NCBI GenBank assembly: GCA_018665625.1
Contig: JABJCF010000186.1
Location: 1 to 9,064, forward strand
Direction: 5' to 3'
Source: Nitrospina sp.
Lineage (GTDB): Bacteria; Nitrospinota; Nitrospinia; Nitrospinales; VA-1
Length of the DNA stretch: 9,064 nucleotides
Part shown: positions 6,112-9,064 of the stretch, in pieces
Position numbering within the stretch: position 1 is the stretch's first letter
How the letters are laid out: every line of letters starts with the position of its first letter
Made by a program: the position numbers and the translations under genes
The notes under the pieces: model-generated
What the model saw: only the letters and a program-made list of their open reading frames with translations
What the model was told of the DNA's origin: nothing
Database searches by the model: none

Positions 6112-7548
6112 TTATTCGAATTTTTTTCGGCCTCGATTTCGTGCCATACCTGAATCTCTGGCAGCTTTCACTACCGCGTCAGCAACTTTTTTTACCACAT
6201 CAACATCAAAAACACTTGGAATAATATAATCGGGCTGCAGGTATTCCTGAGAAATACAACCGGCAATAGCCTGTGCCGCAGCCATTTTCATTTCTTCATT
6301 TATTTGAGTTGCCATGCAATCCAAAGCCCCTCGAAAAAGTCCAGGAAAGCACAACACATTATTTATCTGGTTGGGGAAATCGCTACGTCCTGTAGCCATT
6401 ATCGCCACATGCGGAGCAGCTTCTTCTGGCAGGATTTCTGGCACCGGGTTAGCCAAAGCAAAAACCACCGGATCTTTTGCCATTTTCTTGATATCCTCAA
6501 CTTTCAACTGACCCGGCCCTGAAACCCCTAAAAAAAGATCTGCACCTGCGATTATTTCATTTAAGCTTCCAGACAATTCTTCGGGATTAGTGTTTTCAGC
6601 GAACCATTGTTTGGATTCATTTAAATCTTTACGGGACTTATTAATCGCTCCTTTTCTGTCACACACAATAATGTTATTTATCTGAAGCTGTTTTATCATT
6701 TTTGTGCATGCGGTGCCTGCGGCTCCGGCTCCAAGAACCACGACTTTTACGTTTTGATGGCTTTTCCCCAGTAATTTAAAAGCGTTGATCAATGCAGCAG
6801 AAACAACCACTGCTGTCCCATGTTGGTCATCATGAAAAACTGGGATATCCAATTCCTCCTGAAGCCGCTTTTCAATCTCAAAACATTGTGGTGCCGCAAT
6901 ATCTTCCAGATTAACCCCTCCGAACCCAGGAGCAATCGCCCGGACAACCTGGACTATTTCATCAGCACTTTTCGCATTCAAACAAATTGGGAAAGCATCG
7001 ACCCCGGCGAACTCCTTGAACAGCATTGCCTTCCCTTCCATAACAGGCATGGCAGCTTCAGGGCCAATATCCCCTAACCCCAATACAGCAGTACCGTCTG
7101 TCACGATAGCAACGGTATTACGCTTTATTGTTAACTTATAAACCTCCTCGGGATTTTGGTGAATGGCCATGCAAACCCTGCCGACACCAGGCGTGTAGGC
7201 CATAGAAAGATCGTCTCGGGATTTTAATTCCTTTCTGCTGGTGACTTCAATTTTCCCTCCAAGGTGTAGCAAAAACGTTCTATCTGAATGATGAACCACT
7301 TCTACGCCTTCCGTTTTTTTCAAGGCGTCTACAATTTTTTGACCATGATCGACTCCCGAAGTGTAGATGCTGATATCGCGAATGGAACCGCCAGTGGAAA
7401 GAGGGCGAACTATATCTACCGCACCAATATGGCCATCCAGATTGGCAATTTCTGTCATAACCCGAGGCAGGATTTGGGCCTGTCCTTCTATTTTCAATCT
7501 GACAACAATACTGTCACCGGCATTGGGAGTGAATGCAGCTTTGGTCAT
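6112..7548 (-). CDS. NAD(P)-dependent malic enzyme with N-terminal ACT domain
   Basis: It catalyses oxidative decarboxylation of malate to pyruvate and CO2, reducing NAD+ or NADP+, in the cytoplasm. The 478-residue protein has an N-terminal ACT-like domain (about 13-88), a malic enzyme N-domain with SMAYTPGVG (115-123, catalytic tyrosine) and the EGKA lysine (173), the metal site in NLEDIAAP (213-220) and FHDDQHGTA (238-246), then a Rossmann domain with GAGAAG (273-278), LANPVPE (365-371) and ATGRSDFPNQINN (385-397). It matches the short bacterial type and lacks the C-terminal phosphotransacetylase-like domain of MaeB. The ACT domain suggests allosteric control by a small ligand, probably an amino acid. 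Cofactor preference cannot be read with confidence. The ATG at 7548 follows AGAGGTGG. It is transcribed away from the methyltransferase gene, and the RND gene lies downstream on the same strand. Confidence 0.95.
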   Translation of the reverse strand: MTKAAFTPNAGDSIVVRLKIEGQAQILPRVMTEIANLDGHIGAVDIVRPLSTGGSIRDISIYTSGVDHGQKIVDALKKTEGVEVVHHSDRTFLLHLGGKIEVTSRKELKSRDDLSMAYTPGVGRVCMAIHQNPEEVYKLTIKRNTVAIVTDGTAVLGLGDIGPEAAMPVMEGKAMLFKEFAGVDAFPICLNAKSADEIVQVVRAIAPGFGGVNLEDIAAPQCFEIEKRLQEELDIPVFHDDQHGTAVVVSAALINAFKLLGKSHQNVKVVVLGAGAAGTACTKMIKQLQINNIIVCDRKGAINKSRKDLNESKQWFAENTNPEELSGSLNEIIAGADLFLGVSGPGQLKVEDIKKMAKDPVVFALANPVPEILPEEAAPHVAIMATGRSDFPNQINNVLCFPGLFRGALDCMATQINEEMKMAAAQAIAGCISQEYLQPDYIIPSVFDVDVVKKVADAVVKAARDSGMARNRGRKKFE

Positions 7549-7707
7549 AGCCCACCTCTTGGTTTTAGGTTTAAGAATTTACTCGTCTACTTAGGACACA
7601 ATGAAGCTTTTCTTTGGATATTGCAAACGGGTTTTAAATAGCCTAACATTATCTTGTTTTTATCTCCAAAATACGGTCGTTTCCAAAACTTAACAAGTTT
7701 CCTATAC

Positions 7708-7726
7708 GGACCACAGATCGTGGTCC
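7708..7726. promoter_or_regulatory. Perfect 7-bp inverted repeat in the divergent intergenic region
   Basis: GGACCAC (7708-7714) and GTGGTCC (7720-7726) are exact reverse complements with the spacer AGATC. The element is GC-rich in AT-rich surroundings and ends 24 bases before the methyltransferase ATG at 7751. No T run follows in either direction, so it is not a terminator. It may be an operator for a dimeric regulator acting on one or both divergent genes, or a 5' leader hairpin. A second, weaker palindrome, AAACTT/AAGTTT, lies nearby at 7686-7700. TATACG (7703-7708) is a poor candidate -10 box overlapping the left arm. Confidence 0.5.
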
Positions 7727-7750
7727 AACACCCAATAAAGGATTGTCAGG

Positions 7751-8710
7751 ATGCCGTTATCTGCTTTTGAATCCTCACAAAGCGAAAGAGTTCCCTGCGA
7801 ATGTTGCGGATCGGTTCGATTTACCCCCGTATGTCTCCGAGAAAATAACACGCTGGTAGTTCATTGCGAAGAGTGCCATCTGGAGTTTGTCAATCCTTTG
7901 CCTACCGTAAAGGAGATGCAGGAAAATTACCAAAAAGAAATGACAGGAAGTAGTGCGAATTCTGGCCTTCACTCAAACTATATCCTCGAAAGACAAGAGA
8001 GGATCAAGTCATACTCCAAACTTTATAATTCTCGCCTGAACCTTATTGAAAGTTTATATCCTGATAAAGGTAAATTACTTGATATTGGATGTGGAGCCGG
8101 TTTTTTTCTTAATTGTGCCAAAGAACGAGGTTGGGATTGTCATGGTCTGGAAATCTTACCTGAATATATAAATTATGCTCGAGACAATTTTGCGTTAAAT
8201 AACATTCGTTTGGAATCTTTAGATGAGGCTCTGACCTATGGTTCAAACACTTTTGATGTCATCACTCTTTGGGATCTAATAGAACATTTACGGAATCCTC
8301 TGGTCTGTCTTAAAAGAATCCATGATGCTATGAAACCAGGAGGGCTCTTGGTAATGTGGACTCCAAATGCTAAAAATGCTGTCTTTCTAAAAGAGAATTG
8401 GACGGGTTACAAAATACTTCAACATTTCTATTTTTTTTCCGAGGGGAGCCTTAACAAAATGCTGGAAAAAGCGGGCTTCAAAATTGTTTATTTAAAAACA
8501 AACAAGGCTAGAAAAGGATTGTTCGAGGGAAAAGGTTTTAATCCTTATGACAATTCAGAAAAACCTAAAAGCCCTGTGAAAAGGATACTGCGATCAGCGA
8601 AGAGGGATATAAAAAATACTCTAAACCCATTGACCTACTTAGGCCCCTTATTTGATATGGCGGGCTATGGGTTCAACTTATATGTCATTGCATCCAAACA
8701 AGACAAATGA
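7751..8710 (+). CDS. Zinc-ribbon class I SAM-dependent methyltransferase
   Basis: The 319-residue cytoplasmic enzyme joins an N-terminal zinc-ribbon-like module (C16-x2-C19 and C39-x2-C42, followed by FVNPLP) to a Rossmann methyltransferase domain. Motif I is LLDIGCGAGFFL (109-120), the motif II acidic residue is in GLEILPEY (132-139), and FDVITLWDLIEHL (168-180) and the MKPGGLLVMWTPN segment (194-206) complete the Methyltransf_23-type fold. The HFYFFSEGSLNKMLEKAGF stretch is typical of members that act on cell-surface glycans or lipid-linked products; the exact substrate is not identifiable here. The basic C-terminal stretch ends in a hydrophobic segment (about 294-315), which could touch membranes. 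The ATG at 7751 follows AAAGGA (7737-7742) with 8 bases of spacing. It stands alone on its strand and diverges from the malic enzyme gene. No terminator was found immediately after it. Confidence 0.88.
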   Translation: MPLSAFESSQSERVPCECCGSVRFTPVCLRENNTLVVHCEECHLEFVNPLPTVKEMQENYQKEMTGSSANSGLHSNYILERQERIKSYSKLYNSRLNLIESLYPDKGKLLDIGCGAGFFLNCAKERGWDCHGLEILPEYINYARDNFALNNIRLESLDEALTYGSNTFDVITLWDLIEHLRNPLVCLKRIHDAMKPGGLLVMWTPNAKNAVFLKENWTGYKILQHFYFFSEGSLNKMLEKAGFKIVYLKTNKARKGLFEGKGFNPYDNSEKPKSPVKRILRSAKRDIKNTLNPLTYLGPLFDMAGYGFNLYVIASKQDK

Positions 8711-8766
8711 AGTATGACTGCAAATACAGCAGATTAAAAGGAGGGACTATATTAAAGTTTCTTTGC

Positions 8767-8801
8767 AAAAAAAAACCGGCAGGGCAATAAAGCCCCACCG
8801 G
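8767..8801 (-). terminator. Rho-independent terminator of the cold shock gene
   Basis: Read on the minus strand, CCGG (8801-8798) pairs with CCGG (8779-8776), and GGGC (8795-8792) with GCCC (8785-8782). A two-by-two internal loop separates the stems, with a 6-base loop TTTATT. Nine T follow at once (complement of the A run 8767-8775). The element begins about 20 bases after the cold shock stop codon. On the plus strand the A run precedes the stem and no T run follows, so it does not serve the methyltransferase gene. Confidence 0.9.
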
Positions 8802-8822
8802 CTATACAGATTCGCAAGAAAT

Positions 8823-9023
8823 TTATTTCGGAATAACTTTAGAAGCTTGCGGCCCTTTTTGCCCCATACTTTTCTCAAATTCTACTTCCTGACCTTCTTT
8901 TAGAGTTTTGAAGCCATCTCCCTGAATTTCAGAAAAGTGCACAAAACAATCTTCCCCATCACTTGACTCGATAAACCCATAACCTTTACTATCATTAAAC
9001 CATTTTACTTTTCCTTCAGCCAT
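8823..9023 (-). CDS. Cold shock family protein (CspA-like RNA chaperone)
   Basis: This 66-residue single OB-fold protein binds single-stranded RNA and DNA in the cytoplasm and melts RNA structure. It shows the family outline: [11 protein letters not shown] at the start, the RNP1 motif KGYGFIE (residues 14-20), the RNP2 motif DCFVHFSEI, and the closing [14 protein letters not shown]2 has cysteine where most members have valine (DVFVHFS). The start at ATG 9023 is chosen because it gives the canonical N-terminus and has GGAGG (9037-9033) 9 bases upstream; a start further upstream at 9062 would add 13 residues unlike the family. Its promoter and any cold-shock leader lie mostly beyond the window's right end. 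A strong terminator follows. Whether it is cold-induced cannot be seen. Confidence 0.95.
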   Translation of the reverse strand: MAEGKVKWFNDSKGYGFIESSDGEDCFVHFSEIQGDGFKTLKEGQEVEFEKSMGQKGPQASKVIPK

Positions 9024-9064
9024 ACCCAATAACCTCCAACAATAAATAAATTGGAAAGGCATTC

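Noticed and set aside
7288..7641. A 117-codon plus-strand frame opposite the malic enzyme N-terminus
   Set aside because: It is antisense to a clear ACT and malic enzyme domain and has low-complexity composition with no recognisable motifs.

Overview
This is a 9 kb AT-rich stretch of a bacterial chromosome, apparently from a Gram-negative organism. A Sec-exported multiheme c-type cytochrome, a lipoprotein with a lipobox, an RND/MMPL inner-membrane transporter and Shine-Dalgarno-led genes all point that way. The mix (isolated coaX, ACT-domain malic enzyme, MMPL exporter, small cold shock protein, c'-like multiheme cytochrome) would fit a marine Nitrospinota- or deltaproteobacteria-like lineage. 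That placement is inference only; no rRNA or other taxonomic marker is present. No tRNA, rRNA, CRISPR array, transposase or integrase was seen.

Layout: 1-289 is AT-rich non-coding DNA. A leader hairpin (290-319) precedes a small TusA-like protein that lacks the family's catalytic cysteine (338-586). A long hairpin (596-678) separates it from the convergent gene coaX (698-1462, minus). Diverging from coaX are two plus-strand genes, a 71-residue unknown protein (1594-1809) and a secreted cytochrome with three CxxCH sites (1888-2760). From about 2795 to 7548 everything reads on the minus strand. In transcription order these are an ACT-domain malic enzyme (7548-6112), a 12-TM RND/MMPL exporter (5977-3584), a 13-codon leader ORF with a consensus ribosome binding site (3402-3361), a 63-residue charged protein (3349-3158) and a small two-cysteine lipoprotein (3043-2795). 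A divergent intergenic region with a perfect 7-bp inverted repeat leads to a zinc-ribbon SAM methyltransferase (7751-8710, plus). A minus-strand cold shock protein (9023-8823) with a strong terminator closes the window.

How the genes relate: there is no obvious single pathway. CoaX supplies 4'-phosphopantothenate for CoA, malic enzyme links malate to pyruvate, the RND protein probably moves a lipid-like substrate, and the cytochrome acts in the periplasm. The most interesting items are the internally duplicated c'-like cytochrome with an apparently extra heme site, the cysteine-less TusA-like protein, and the short leader ORF upstream of the 63-residue protein. I do not see convincing evidence of a new multi-gene defence or mobile system here.
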